Assembly (NCBI RefSeq): GCF_900188255.1
Contig: NZ_FZNS01000003.1
Span: 558,001 to 622,000 of the forward strand
Source of the DNA: Hymenobacter mucosus
Lineage (GTDB): Bacteria > Bacteroidota > Bacteroidia > Cytophagales > Hymenobacteraceae
Direction of reading: 5' to 3'
DNA: 64,000 bases
The position numbers and the translations under genes are program-made. Below are positions 30,052-38,944 of this stretch, piece by piece (position 1 is the stretch's first letter; each line of letters begins with the position of its first letter). Under the pieces are notes generated by a model. It saw only the letters and a list, made by a program, of their open reading frames with translations. It did not search any database and was not told the DNA's origin.

Positions 30052-32334
30052 ATGCGTCAACGTCTCCTGTTTTTAGTAACGGCTGTGCTGGTAGGCAGCG
30101 CCACTACCGCCGCGCAGGCGCAATCGGCCTTTGGGTTTGAGTTTCGGGCCGTCGCAAAAGTAGTGCAAGGCACCGACACGTTGCGCAATGCCTGGGCCGG
30201 GGGGCTCAACTCTCCACAATTTTCTACCATTGACCTCAACGGCGACCAGCAGCCCGACCTCTACGTGTTCGACCGGGCCCAGAACCGCTCGTTTACCTTT
30301 TTGAGCGTGGCTACCGACAATGGCCGCGTTTGGCAGCACGAGCCCATTTACGAAGGCCTGTTTCCGACGGGCCTGCAAGGGTGGGTGCTGCTGCGTGACT
30401 ACGACTGCGACAACCGCCCCGACTTGTTTACCTATGCTTCCGGCGGCGACATCCGCATTTACCACAATGTGGCCGGGGCCAATGGCTTACCATCCTTTCA
30501 ACTCGTCACCAATCAGCTTACCTATTTCGATCCGTCGCCTACTATTGGTGGCGACATCAACATCATAACGGGCGGCTACAACATACCCGCCATTCAGGAT
30601 ATCGACGGCGACGGTCGTCTCGACATTTTGACATTTGACTTCGCCTCTACGGCACCGAGCATCTACTACTACCGCAACACCTCCACGGGAGCCTGCGGGG
30701 GCTTGCAGTTCAGGGAGGGTAGCAAATTTTGGGGTGGTATTACGGCCTGCTTAAGTGGCTGCACCAGCTTCACCTTCGCCCCCGACCAGTGCCGCCCGGT
30801 CCTGCGTCCAAACCACACGGGGGGGTACAACCTCACGGCGCTCGACTTGGATGGGGACGGTGACCAAGATTTGCTGAGTGGGCGCGACAACTGCCCTGAA
30901 CTGGTAAGCCTGCGCAACGATGGTACCGCCCAGGAGGCACGCATGACCAGCGCCGGCCTCAACCAGAGCTTTCCTACGGGCACTACTGCTGCCCGAGTAC
31001 CCAACTTCCCCGCCGCCTACTCCGTGGACGTCACGTTTGACGGCCGCCCAGACATAGTAGTCAGCCCGAACCTCTACGACAACGTAGATACCGTTGAGAC
31101 GCGGCAGTCGGTGGTAGTATACCGCAACACCAGCGCCACTGGAGCCCCCGTGCTGGCGTATCAGCAGAACAATTTTTTGCAGGCAGGCATGATTGATCTG
31201 AGCGAGGGCGCCGCTCCTACGTTTGGCGACCTAGACGGCGACGGGTTGGTAGACATGCTAGTGGGGTCTGTGAGCCGCAACAACCCCAAGCAGCACTACC
31301 GGGCTGCGCTGAGCTACTACCGCAACGTAGGCACCGCCCGCAAACCCATCTTTTCGTTGGTGACGAACGATTACCTAGGTCTTACCAGCCGGCGTCTAGT
31401 TTCGCTAAAACCTGTTCTGGTAGACCTAAACCGCGACGGCGCCCTGGACTTGGTGTACTCCGGCTACCAGCAAGGTGCCACTGCCAACCCCATCACCTAC
31501 GTGCTGAACACGGCCACTGCTCGCCAGCCAGCAGCATTTAACCTAGCCAGCGCCGGTACCCTTGCCGGAATGCCGGGCCGCGCCTTCGATGCTCCGTGTT
31601 TCGCCGATGTGGATGCGGATGGGCTAGTAGACTTGCTGTTGGGTACCAATTCGGTGGATACGCCGGGCCAGTCTTTGCGTTACTACCGTAATACGGGGGC
31701 AAACAACATCAGCCAAGCATTTGTACTGATAAATAACGACTACGGCCAGCTGCGCAATAATGCCAACCGGCGGCCGGTTGCCCTGCACCCCACCGTAGCC
31801 GATTTTGATGGCGACGGCCAGCCCGATCTGCTGACAGCTGATGCCCTGGGCGAAATTCGGATGTACTCCAACTTCCGGTCGCAGCCCAGCTCCTTTCTAG
31901 CCCGCACCGACCTGTTTTACAACGCCCTACTCGGTCAGTATCAGGAAAACCGCTTGGGTACGGCCGCCGTGTTCCGGTACGCCCCCGCCACTGCCGACGT
32001 GGATGGTGATGGAGTTCCAGAGCTGTTTCTGGGGTTAGAGGGTGGGGGCATTGTAGCGCTGGCTACCCGCCGCCAAGTGCTCAGCACCAACTCAGCAGCT
32101 ACCACCCTTCCGCTGCAAGTTTACCCTAACCCTACCACGGGCAGGGCTACGGTAGAAGCCCCGCGCCCTGTGCGAGTTACCGTACTCGATATAACGGGAC
32201 GTACAGTGCGCCAAGACGATGCATTAAACCGAACGCACACTCTGTCTTTAACTGGCTTGGCGCCTGGCATCTACCTGGTGCGCTGCCAAACCGCCACTGG
32301 CGAGCAGGCAATGCAACGCTTGGAAGTGCAATAG
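30052..32334 (+). CDS. Secreted FG-GAP/VCBS repeat protein with T9SS sorting domain
   Basis: A 760-residue exported protein. A signal peptide (RLLFLVTAVLVGSATTAAQAQ) precedes a region with many calcium-binding-type repeats of the FG-GAP/VCBS class: IDLNGDQQPDLYVF, QDIDGDGRLDILTF, LDLDGDGDQDLLSG, GDLDGDGLVDMLVG, VDLNRDGALDLVYS, ADVDADGLVDLLLG, ADFDGDGQPDLLTA and ADVDGDGVPELFLG. These repeats form a beta-propeller. The end (LPLQVYPNPTTGRATVEA, then GLAPGIYLVRCQTATGEQAMQRLEV) is a type A T9SS signal. A surface or secreted adhesive role is likely. I chose the ATG at 30052; upstream in-frame starts overlap murF. Confidence 0.92.
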   Translation: MRQRLLFLVTAVLVGSATTAAQAQSAFGFEFRAVAKVVQGTDTLRNAWAGGLNSPQFSTIDLNGDQQPDLYVFDRAQNRSFTFLSVATDNGRVWQHEPIYEGLFPTGLQGWVLLRDYDCDNRPDLFTYASGGDIRIYHNVAGANGLPSFQLVTNQLTYFDPSPTIGGDINIITGGYNIPAIQDIDGDGRLDILTFDFASTAPSIYYYRNTSTGACGGLQFREGSKFWGGITACLSGCTSFTFAPDQCRPVLRPNHTGGYNLTALDLDGDGDQDLLSGRDNCPELVSLRNDGTAQEARMTSAGLNQSFPTGTTAARVPNFPAAYSVDVTFDGRPDIVVSPNLYDNVDTVETRQSVVVYRNTSATGAPVLAYQQNNFLQAGMIDLSEGAAPTFGDLDGDGLVDMLVGSVSRNNPKQHYRAALSYYRNVGTARKPIFSLVTNDYLGLTSRRLVSLKPVLVDLNRDGALDLVYSGYQQGATANPITYVLNTATARQPAAFNLASAGTLAGMPGRAFDAPCFADVDADGLVDLLLGTNSVDTPGQSLRYYRNTGANNISQAFVLINNDYGQLRNNANRRPVALHPTVADFDGDGQPDLLTADALGEIRMYSNFRSQPSSFLARTDLFYNALLGQYQENRLGTAAVFRYAPATADVDGDGVPELFLGLEGGGIVALATRRQVLSTNSAATTLPLQVYPNPTTGRATVEAPRPVRVTVLDITGRTVRQDDALNRTHTLSLTGLAPGIYLVRCQTATGEQAMQRLEVQ

Positions 32335-32364
32335 GGCATTAGTGATAATCTGATGCCTATAACC

Positions 32365-32415
32365 AAGCAGCCGGGGCGGTAGTCGCAATTGTAGTGACTA
32401 CCGCCCCGGCTGCTT
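32365..32415. terminator. Bidirectional hairpin terminator with 20-bp perfect arms
   Basis: Perfect arms of 20 bp (AAGCAGCCGGGGCGGTAGTC and complement) with an 11-base loop and a T-rich exit on the plus strand. It lies between the convergent FG-GAP and nitrilase-family genes. Confidence 0.9.
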
Positions 32416-32429
32416 GTTTCTATTCTTGG

Positions 32430-33227
32430 TTATTGCCGTACTGTTGCCGCGCCCAGCTCAAATGGGTCGCCATCCTGCAAGGCGGGAAAACGCTCCCGGA
32501 AGGCTTCCAACTCAGAGCGGCGTAGGGCGCGCGTAATGCTGGTTTCCTGATTGCCTACTTCCACCAAGTACTCGCCGCGCATGTCCAGCAAGGCCGAGTC
32601 GCCGGCGTAAGAATGGTTATTGCCATCAATGCCCACGCAATTCACGCCCAAGGTGTACGCCAAGTTTTCAATGGCGCGAGCCCGTAGCAGCGTAATCCAG
32701 GCGGTGCGGCGAATGGCAGGCCAGTTGGCTACGTACAGCAGTAGGTCGTAGGGCTGGTCAATAGGGTTACGGCTCCAAACCGGAAAGCGTAGGTCGTAGC
32801 ACACGAGCGGGCAAATGCGCCATCCCCGCCATTCTTCAATGAGGCGCTCGGTGCCCGCGGCGTACACGTTATGCTCACCTGCCATGGTAAACAGGTGACG
32901 CTTGTTGTAATAGCTCAAAGAGCCATCGGGGCGCACCCACAGCAGGCGGTTGTAATAGAGGCCATCTTCTTCCACAATAAAGCTTCCCGTCACTACGGCG
33001 TCACGTTGGGCTGCTACTCCGCGCATCCACTGCAAGGTAGGACCTTCCATAGGCTCAGCCAGCGCCGCCGCTTCCATGCTGAAGCCAGTAGTGAACATTT
33101 CCGGCAGCACAATTAGGTCGGTACGGATGGAAATTTCATCAATGTATCGCCCTAATTCCTGGTGGTTTGCAGCGGGAGAGTGCCATTGCAGGGATGCCTG
33201 CACAAAGGAAATGGTGAGATCAGACAA
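32430..33227 (-). CDS. Nitrilase-superfamily omega-amidase
   Basis: A 265-residue carbon-nitrogen hydrolase with the Glu-Lys-Cys triad: VLPEMFTTGFS (Glu), YYNKRHLF (Lys) and PLVCYDLRFPVWSRN (Cys). LYVANWPAIRRTAWITLLRARAIENLAY and VNCVGIDGNNHSYAGDSA are typical of YafV/Nit2-type omega-amidases, which hydrolyse 2-oxoglutaramate or 2-oxosuccinamate. I chose the TTG at 33227 (SDLTISFVQASLQW) because the family begins near ISFVQ; the longer frame adds a hydrophobic, Cys-rich stretch without a match. It lies downstream of a methionine-type aminotransferase on the same strand. That pairing fits the glutamine transaminase/omega-amidase route of methionine salvage. Confidence 0.88.
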   Translation of the reverse strand: MSDLTISFVQASLQWHSPAANHQELGRYIDEISIRTDLIVLPEMFTTGFSMEAAALAEPMEGPTLQWMRGVAAQRDAVVTGSFIVEEDGLYYNRLLWVRPDGSLSYYNKRHLFTMAGEHNVYAAGTERLIEEWRGWRICPLVCYDLRFPVWSRNPIDQPYDLLLYVANWPAIRRTAWITLLRARAIENLAYTLGVNCVGIDGNNHSYAGDSALLDMRGEYLVEVGNQETSITRALRRSELEAFRERFPALQDGDPFELGAATVRQ

Positions 33228-33441
33228 GGCCGTAGTAAGGTTTCGCTTGCGGAATAGGTTGCTGGATGAAGTATAGCAAAAAATGCATTGACAATGCAGG
33301 ACCACTCCTACAAAGCTACCGTACGGTAGGCCGACAGCTTTATACTGCTTCCCTGTGTACTAACGTAAATCAGCGAATTTATTGCGTAGAGAAGTGCAAT
33401 TTACTTCTCCTGACTTGGCGTTAGTTGGTAGTCTGCTCTGT

Positions 33442-34608
33442 TTAGGTTAGGGTACGAAGCCGCTCGGCGGCGGCGTGTAAAGTAGCTTCGCGCTTGGCAA
33501 AGCAGAACCGTACAAGGCCATCATCGTGCCCATTGTGGTAGAAGGCCGATACGGGAACTACCGCTACCCCCGCCTGCTGGGTAAGACGCCGGGCAAAGGC
33601 AACGTCCGACTCGTTGGCTTGCGCCAGGGCCCGGAAGTTGGCCAGTTGAAAGTAGCCACCCGGCACGGGCAATAACTCGAACCCCGTACCCGTGAGCAAC
33701 TCCCGAAACAGATCGCGCTTTTGCTGGTAAAAAGCAGGAAGCGAGTCGTACAGGGCGGTAGTGGGCACTACGTCGGCTAGCGCGTGCTGGGTGGGTGTGC
33801 TTACGCTGAACGTCACGAACTGGTGCACGCGGCGCAGCTCCGTTGTAAGTGCTGGCGGGGCAATACAGTAGCCCACCTTCCAGCCAGTGGCATGGTACGT
33901 CTTACCGAACGACGACAGTACGAAGGCGCGCTCCCGTAGCTCGGGGTGTTGCAGGGTACTGCGGTGAGGCTCCCCATCAAATACCATGTGCTCATACACT
34001 TCGTCGCTGAGCACCAGAACGTCTGTATTACGTAGCAACTCGGCCAGCGCATCAAAGTCGGTGCTGGTGAGCACGGCGCCGGTGGGGTTGTTGGGAGTAT
34101 TGAGCAGAATGAGGCGGGTGCGAGGCGTAATGGCTGCCGCCACTTGGTCCCAATCGGGGTGAAAATCGGGTAGGCGGAGGGGTACATACATGGGTACACC
34201 GCCTTGCAGCCGGATGGCCGGGCCGTAAAGGTCGTAGGCTGGCTCTAGCACCAATACCTCGTCGCCGGGGTGTACTACTGCCGCCAGCACGGCATACAAT
34301 GCCTCCGTAGCACCACTTGTAACCGTAATTTCGGTGGCAGCATCCGGAGCGGGTACGTGGTAGAGGTGGGCCGTTTTTGCGCTGATGGCCTCGCGCAGGC
34401 GCAGCAAGCCCGGCATGGGCGCATATTGCTGCTGACCGGAGGTACTAACGTGGCAGGCCAGAGCATCCAGCAACACCTGCGGTGGGTCGTAGTCAGGAAA
34501 CCCCTGGGCCAGGTTGATGGCCCCGCTTTCCTGAGCCAGTTGGGTCATTACAGAGAAAATACTAGTGCCTACATCGGGCAGCTTGGAGCGGAGAGTCAGG
34601 GGAGGCAT
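33442..34608 (-). CDS. PLP-dependent aminotransferase, methionine/glutamine transaminase type
   Basis: A class I/II aminotransferase of 388 residues resembling YbdL and kynurenine aminotransferases. It has INLAQGFPDYDPP near the N terminus, VTSGATEALYAV, LNTPNNPTGAV, VLSDEVYEHMVFDGEPH, and the PLP lysine in SSFGKTYHATGWKVGY. The C-terminal VPVSAFYHNGHDDGLVRFCFAK binds the substrate carboxylate. Members of this group transaminate 4-methylthio-2-oxobutyrate with glutamine, giving methionine plus 2-oxoglutaramate, the substrate of the neighbouring omega-amidase. ATG at 34608 (MPPLTLRSKLPDVG) is preferred to a TTG 12 bases upstream. About 214 bases separate it from the amidase gene. Confidence 0.9.
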   Translation of the reverse strand: MPPLTLRSKLPDVGTSIFSVMTQLAQESGAINLAQGFPDYDPPQVLLDALACHVSTSGQQQYAPMPGLLRLREAISAKTAHLYHVPAPDAATEITVTSGATEALYAVLAAVVHPGDEVLVLEPAYDLYGPAIRLQGGVPMYVPLRLPDFHPDWDQVAAAITPRTRLILLNTPNNPTGAVLTSTDFDALAELLRNTDVLVLSDEVYEHMVFDGEPHRSTLQHPELRERAFVLSSFGKTYHATGWKVGYCIAPPALTTELRRVHQFVTFSVSTPTQHALADVVPTTALYDSLPAFYQQKRDLFRELLTGTGFELLPVPGGYFQLANFRALAQANESDVAFARRLTQQAGVAVVPVSAFYHNGHDDGLVRFCFAKREATLHAAAERLRTLT

Positions 34609-34778
34609 TGTATGAACCAAGGTAAAAGGCGCGACTCAAAATACGCACCAGCCGCTAAATCGGTGACCCGTTTGGGCCAGACTGCCCATGGAGCCTTGCC
34701 TGCGTCTCTGCCGAGGTAAGAACCCAAGTTGCCAGCTGCGGAGCGCGTTCACCCACCACCGCCTCTGCATCAGCCCGG

Positions 34779-37700
34779 CTAGCCATGAGCCCCCAGAGGG
34801 AGCAGATGCACTTGGAATGTAGTGCCCTCATTCACCTTGCTTTCCACCACTATGTGCCCACCATGGCTTTCCACAATCCGATTGACGAGGTAGAGCCCCA
34901 GCCCCGAGCCCTCTACGTGGCTGTGGAAACGCCGAAATAGCTGGAACATTTGGCTGCCGAAACGTTCTAAATCAATGCCCAAGCCATTGTCCTGAACCAG
35001 CAGCACGGGGTGGCCCTCCTCCAGGCGTGTGCTCAAGTGGATGCGGAGCCGCCGCTTGGGCGCAGCATATTTTAGGGCGTTGCTGATGAGGTTGTACAGG
35101 ACGCTTTGCAGGTTGGGCCGCACAAATTCTACCACGGGTACGGCAGTAAAGTCGGTGGTGACGATGGCGCGGGCCGAGTTCAGGGGTTCCTCAATGCTCA
35201 AGAGTACTTCTTGGGTAAGCTGGGCGAGGTTGACAAGCTCGGCCGTGAGACCCCGCCGCATCTTCTGCACCTGCACCAGCTCAGACAGATCGTGAATAGT
35301 AGCGTAAATCTGGTGCAGGCACTTGTCGAACATGGCTACCAGCTTCACCGCGTCGGGGTCGCGGAAATAGGCTGTACGCGTGAGCTCCTCAAAAATGCCC
35401 GCCATGTTATTGATGGGCTGTTTGAGGTCGTGGGAGGCCGTATACACAAAGCTGTCTAGGTCCTGGTTCGTGCGTATCAGCTCGGCGTTCTTCTCTTCTA
35501 AGTGCTGCTGTATCCGCTTATAGTCGTCGATGTCGGTAGTCGTGCCAAACCAGCGCACAATGGCTCCCGAGGCATCGCGTAGGGGTTGGGCCCGGTGCAA
35601 GTACCAGCGGTAGAGGCCCGTGGGTACGTGGCGCAAGCTGTTTTCCATATCCAGCACTTGGCCGGTGCTCATGCTCTGCTCAAATAGCTGCTGGGTGTAG
35701 GCCACCTGCTCGGGGCGCAGCAAGTGAAGCCAGCCTTCACGGAGTGTATCTTCTACGGGCACGCCAGTAGCCAACGACCATCGGGAGTTAAGGTAGTCGA
35801 GCTGGCCATCGGGGCGGGCGGTCCACACAATGGCCGGTACCGACTCGGCCAAGAAGCGGAACTGCTCTTCGCTACGTCGCAACTCGTCGCTGAGAAGGCG
35901 CTGCTCGTGTATGTCGGTGATGGAGCCGTACCACCGCTGCACGCTACCCGTCTCGTCGAGGGCGGGTACCAACCGCCCCAAATGCCAGCGGTATTCGCCA
36001 TCGTGGCGGCGGAGGCGGAGTTCTTGGGTGTGCACTTGGCCAGTAGTAGCAGCGTGGGCAAGCAGGGCACGGAGGGCCCGCTGGTCTTCGGCTGTTAGCG
36101 CAAGCTGCCAGCACCGGTTACGGTCGGCAAGCGTTTGGCCCGTGTAGTCAAACCACTGGCGGCTGAGGTATTCTACGCTACCGTTAGGGGCCGTCACTAC
36201 CGTAATCTGGGGCAAGGAATCCGTCATCAGGCGCATCTTCACATCCATCGCCTCGGCCCGGCGGTTTGCCAAGGCCCGGTCGGTGATGTCAACGGCAAAG
36301 ACGAGAATACCATGGACGGTACCCGCTTCGTTGAACAGGGGCTGGCATACAAAGTCGAAGTAGTAAATGCGTCGCTTGCCGTTGATAGGGGTAAGTACCT
36401 GCACTGGGCGCTCATGGCCTGCCACCCGCTGGCCGGTAGCATACACTTGGTCGAGCAGCTCAAGTAGGCCTTGGCGCGCTAAGGCCGAGTAAGCCGTGCG
36501 CGCAGACTGACCCAGCTGAAACTGTTTGCCGAGCAGCTTGCGAAAGTTGCTGTTCGCAAACCCAATCACGTGCTCGGGCCCGAGCAGGGTTGCAATGTAG
36601 GCGGGTACTTCGCCCATGATGTACTGCAACTGCCGGTCCTTCTCTTCGAGCACCAACTGGGTACGCTTCTGGTCATCAATGTTGGTGCAGGTACAAAACC
36701 ATTGTTCAATGTGCCCATCGGTGCCACGCACGGGGCAGGCTTGGGCCAAAAACCAGCGGTATTGGCCGTGCTGGTCCCGAATGCGAAACTCAGCCTCATA
36801 GTCATTGCCGGTGGCTAGGGCCTGCTGCCATCCTTGGGTAGCGCCCACCTGGTCGTCGGGGTGTAGCAGGTGGGTCCAGGTGAAGTTGGGCGGGGGCGTG
36901 GTAAAGTCAATGCCCGTGTATTCCTGCCACCGCTGGTTGAAGTAGGTAGCCTGTCCCGTTTGATTAACAGCCCACACCAACTGCGGAATGAAGTTAGCCA
37001 GTACCTGAAAGCGGGCTAAGCTCTGGCGCAGATCGCGCTTGGTGCGGTGGGTTTGCGTAACATCTTGCATAGCCCCCAGCATCCGGTAGGGTTGGCCCTG
37101 GGCGTCCCGCATGATATAAAACCGGTCAACTACTTCGGCCCAGGAGCCATCGGCCCGGCGCATGCGGTATTCCCCAGTGGCCGCGGTGTCGGTGCCCGTC
37201 AGCAAAATCTGGAGGTAGTTCTCCAGAGCGGGTTGGTCGTCAGGATGTAGGCAGGAGCGCCAGAAGTCAATGGTACTGTTTTCGGGGGTGACGGGGTAAC
37301 CGAAGAGAGTAGTGAACAGCTCATTACGCCAAATGCGGCCCGTGCGCATGTCGTAGTCCCAAATGGCATCGTGGGTGGCGCGGGCCAGCAGTGTAAACCC
37401 CTCGTGGCTAATGCGCTCCTGCTGTTCGGCCCGGCGCTGCTCCGTAACGTCGAGGCAGCGGCACAGCACGTAGCGCAAGCTGCCGTCGGGCGCTGCTACG
37501 GGGCGCAGCGTCAGTTGCCAGAAGCGGCCGGCAAGTCCATTGTCGGTGCCGGGTAAAGCCGGCTGAGTTTCCAGCACCCGCACCTTGCGTTGTTCTACTA
37601 CCTCCTGCACGGCTTGCTCCCACTCCGGATGGTGTAAGAAGGCGGCGGGGCCAGCGTCCAGCACTTGAGTTATAGGTTGGCCCAGCACTTCAGGGCCCAC

Positions 37701-37826
37701 GCCACCCAGCAGTACGCGCATGCTGTCGTTGTAAGCTACCAGGGTGAGTCCCTCCGGCTGAAGCACAAGGTGGGGAGATGGCAGCGAATCAAACAGCAGC
37801 TGAAAATCGACTTGCTCAGCAGACAT
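34779..37826 (-). CDS. Soluble sensor histidine kinase with six PAS domains
   Basis: A 1015-residue kinase with no signal peptide or membrane helix. Six PAS/PAC-type modules can be counted: about 6-128, 140-258, 270-388, 395-517, 528-642 and 654-768 (openings such as TDSLPQITVVTAPNGSVEYL and AESVPAIVWTARPDGQLDYL). A short coiled linker follows, then the phospho-accepting His799 in YTASHDLKQPINNMAG and a HATPase domain with ISNALKYAAPKRR (N box), VLLVQDNGLGID (G1) and GSGLGLYLVNRIVESHGG (G2). The form resembles bacteriophytochrome-type or oxygen/redox-sensing kinases but no ligand can be read. There is no adjacent response regulator. ATG at 37826. Confidence 0.93.
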   Translation of the reverse strand: MSAEQVDFQLLFDSLPSPHLVLQPEGLTLVAYNDSMRVLLGGVGPEVLGQPITQVLDAGPAAFLHHPEWEQAVQEVVEQRKVRVLETQPALPGTDNGLAGRFWQLTLRPVAAPDGSLRYVLCRCLDVTEQRRAEQQERISHEGFTLLARATHDAIWDYDMRTGRIWRNELFTTLFGYPVTPENSTIDFWRSCLHPDDQPALENYLQILLTGTDTAATGEYRMRRADGSWAEVVDRFYIMRDAQGQPYRMLGAMQDVTQTHRTKRDLRQSLARFQVLANFIPQLVWAVNQTGQATYFNQRWQEYTGIDFTTPPPNFTWTHLLHPDDQVGATQGWQQALATGNDYEAEFRIRDQHGQYRWFLAQACPVRGTDGHIEQWFCTCTNIDDQKRTQLVLEEKDRQLQYIMGEVPAYIATLLGPEHVIGFANSNFRKLLGKQFQLGQSARTAYSALARQGLLELLDQVYATGQRVAGHERPVQVLTPINGKRRIYYFDFVCQPLFNEAGTVHGILVFAVDITDRALANRRAEAMDVKMRLMTDSLPQITVVTAPNGSVEYLSRQWFDYTGQTLADRNRCWQLALTAEDQRALRALLAHAATTGQVHTQELRLRRHDGEYRWHLGRLVPALDETGSVQRWYGSITDIHEQRLLSDELRRSEEQFRFLAESVPAIVWTARPDGQLDYLNSRWSLATGVPVEDTLREGWLHLLRPEQVAYTQQLFEQSMSTGQVLDMENSLRHVPTGLYRWYLHRAQPLRDASGAIVRWFGTTTDIDDYKRIQQHLEEKNAELIRTNQDLDSFVYTASHDLKQPINNMAGIFEELTRTAYFRDPDAVKLVAMFDKCLHQIYATIHDLSELVQVQKMRRGLTAELVNLAQLTQEVLLSIEEPLNSARAIVTTDFTAVPVVEFVRPNLQSVLYNLISNALKYAAPKRRLRIHLSTRLEEGHPVLLVQDNGLGIDLERFGSQMFQLFRRFHSHVEGSGLGLYLVNRIVESHGGHIVVESKVNEGTTFQVHLLPLGAHG

Positions 37827-38010
37827 GATGGGATAGGAAAAAGAGCGGGGAGCAGCAATATAGGTTGCCTATGGGCAGGAGTACGATGCGCGTAAAAACG
37901 ACGTCCGAAAAAATACAGATTTCAAACGATACTTGTGGCTTTGGCACAACGCCATGTCTGTTTGAGGGCCACATAAGTCCAATCCATACTGTACAAGACA
38001 GTACGAGCGA

Positions 38011-38064
38011 AGCGGCAAGAAAAAGCCCGGACAACATGCATTGCCCGGGCTTTTTCTTGCCGCT
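38011..38064. terminator. Hairpin terminator with 20-bp perfect arms after msrA
   Basis: Arms AGCGGCAAGAAAAAGCCCGG and complement with a 14-base loop. On the minus strand it follows the msrA stop by 17 bases; the stem contains an A/T tract and could also stop plus-strand transcription. Confidence 0.88.
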
Positions 38065-38081
38065 CTGTTGGGTGCGCTAGG

Positions 38082-38750
38082 CTATAGCGGGTTCTTGAGT
38101 AACTGCGGAAACTTGTGGCGAAACTTCTCCACCTTGGGGGTCGATACGCTGCTGACGTAGGGCTCAAAGGGGTGCAGGCGGTAGTAGCCCTGGTGGTAGC
38201 CCTCGGCGGGCCAAAACCTGGTGAAAGCCACCACCTGCGTTACGATAGGGTTGGCGTACTGCTTGGAAGCATTGACGCGCTTGATGGCGGCCTCAATCTC
38301 CTGCTTTTCCTGAGGGGTGCGGTAAAATGCTACGGAGCGGTACTGGGTGCCCGCATCGGGTCCCTGGCGGTTGAGGGTTGTGGGGTCGTGGCCGGCGCGC
38401 AAGAACACGTCAACCAGCGTAGCAAAGCTGATTTGCTTGGGGTCGTAGTAAATCTCAATAGATTCGGCGTGGCCAGTTTGGCCGCTACCCACCTGCTCGT
38501 AGGTTGGGTTGGCTTCCTTGCCGCCGCTGTAGCCCGATACCACTTCCTTCACCCCTTTCACTTCTTCAAAAATTTCTTCTGTGCACCAGAAGCACCCCCC
38601 GGCAAAAGTGGCTACGGCCAATCCGTTGAGACTAGTAGGAGCCTTGCCCGCCGTCGAGCGGCTCATTGATTGGGCGTCGGCGGGGCGTTCTTGGGTGCAA
38701 GCCACGAGGGTGAACAAGAAGCCCACCAAGTAAAATTTTAGTTGTTGCAT
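38082..38750 (-). CDS. msrA: Peptide methionine-S-sulfoxide reductase MsrA with a lipoprotein signal
   Basis: Reduces S-methionine sulfoxide in proteins. The catalytic core is clear: VATFAGGCFWCTEEIFEEV with the GCFWC site at about 51-55, VSGYSGGKEANPTYEQV, GHAESIEIYYDP, and QYRSVAFYRTPQEKQEIE. The N terminus (KFYLVGFLFTLVACTQERP) is a lipoprotein signal with the lipobox LVAC, so the enzyme should be anchored in the periplasm or outer membrane rather than in the cytosol. The C-terminal extension (HPFEPYVSSVSTPKVEKFRHKFP) is common in Bacteroidota members. There is no MsrB domain. ATG at 38750. It is probably an envelope repair enzyme. Confidence 0.92.
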   Translation of the reverse strand: MQQLKFYLVGFLFTLVACTQERPADAQSMSRSTAGKAPTSLNGLAVATFAGGCFWCTEEIFEEVKGVKEVVSGYSGGKEANPTYEQVGSGQTGHAESIEIYYDPKQISFATLVDVFLRAGHDPTTLNRQGPDAGTQYRSVAFYRTPQEKQEIEAAIKRVNASKQYANPIVTQVVAFTRFWPAEGYHQGYYRLHPFEPYVSSVSTPKVEKFRHKFPQLLKNPL

Positions 38751-38944
38751 GATGCGTGTAAAAGCGTGTGCGAGATATACGACAACCCGACCGGTACGGA
38801 CGTAGGGTACCAGCCGGTAAGTCAGCTAGAACCACAACACTTGCCGACGCCGTAGCGTTGCATCGGGCCGGACGGTTTAGTTCTTGCTTTCGGGCCCGCT
38901 GGGCAGTTTATTCGTTCAGATTCCTCGTGCTATTGCCTTCTGCC

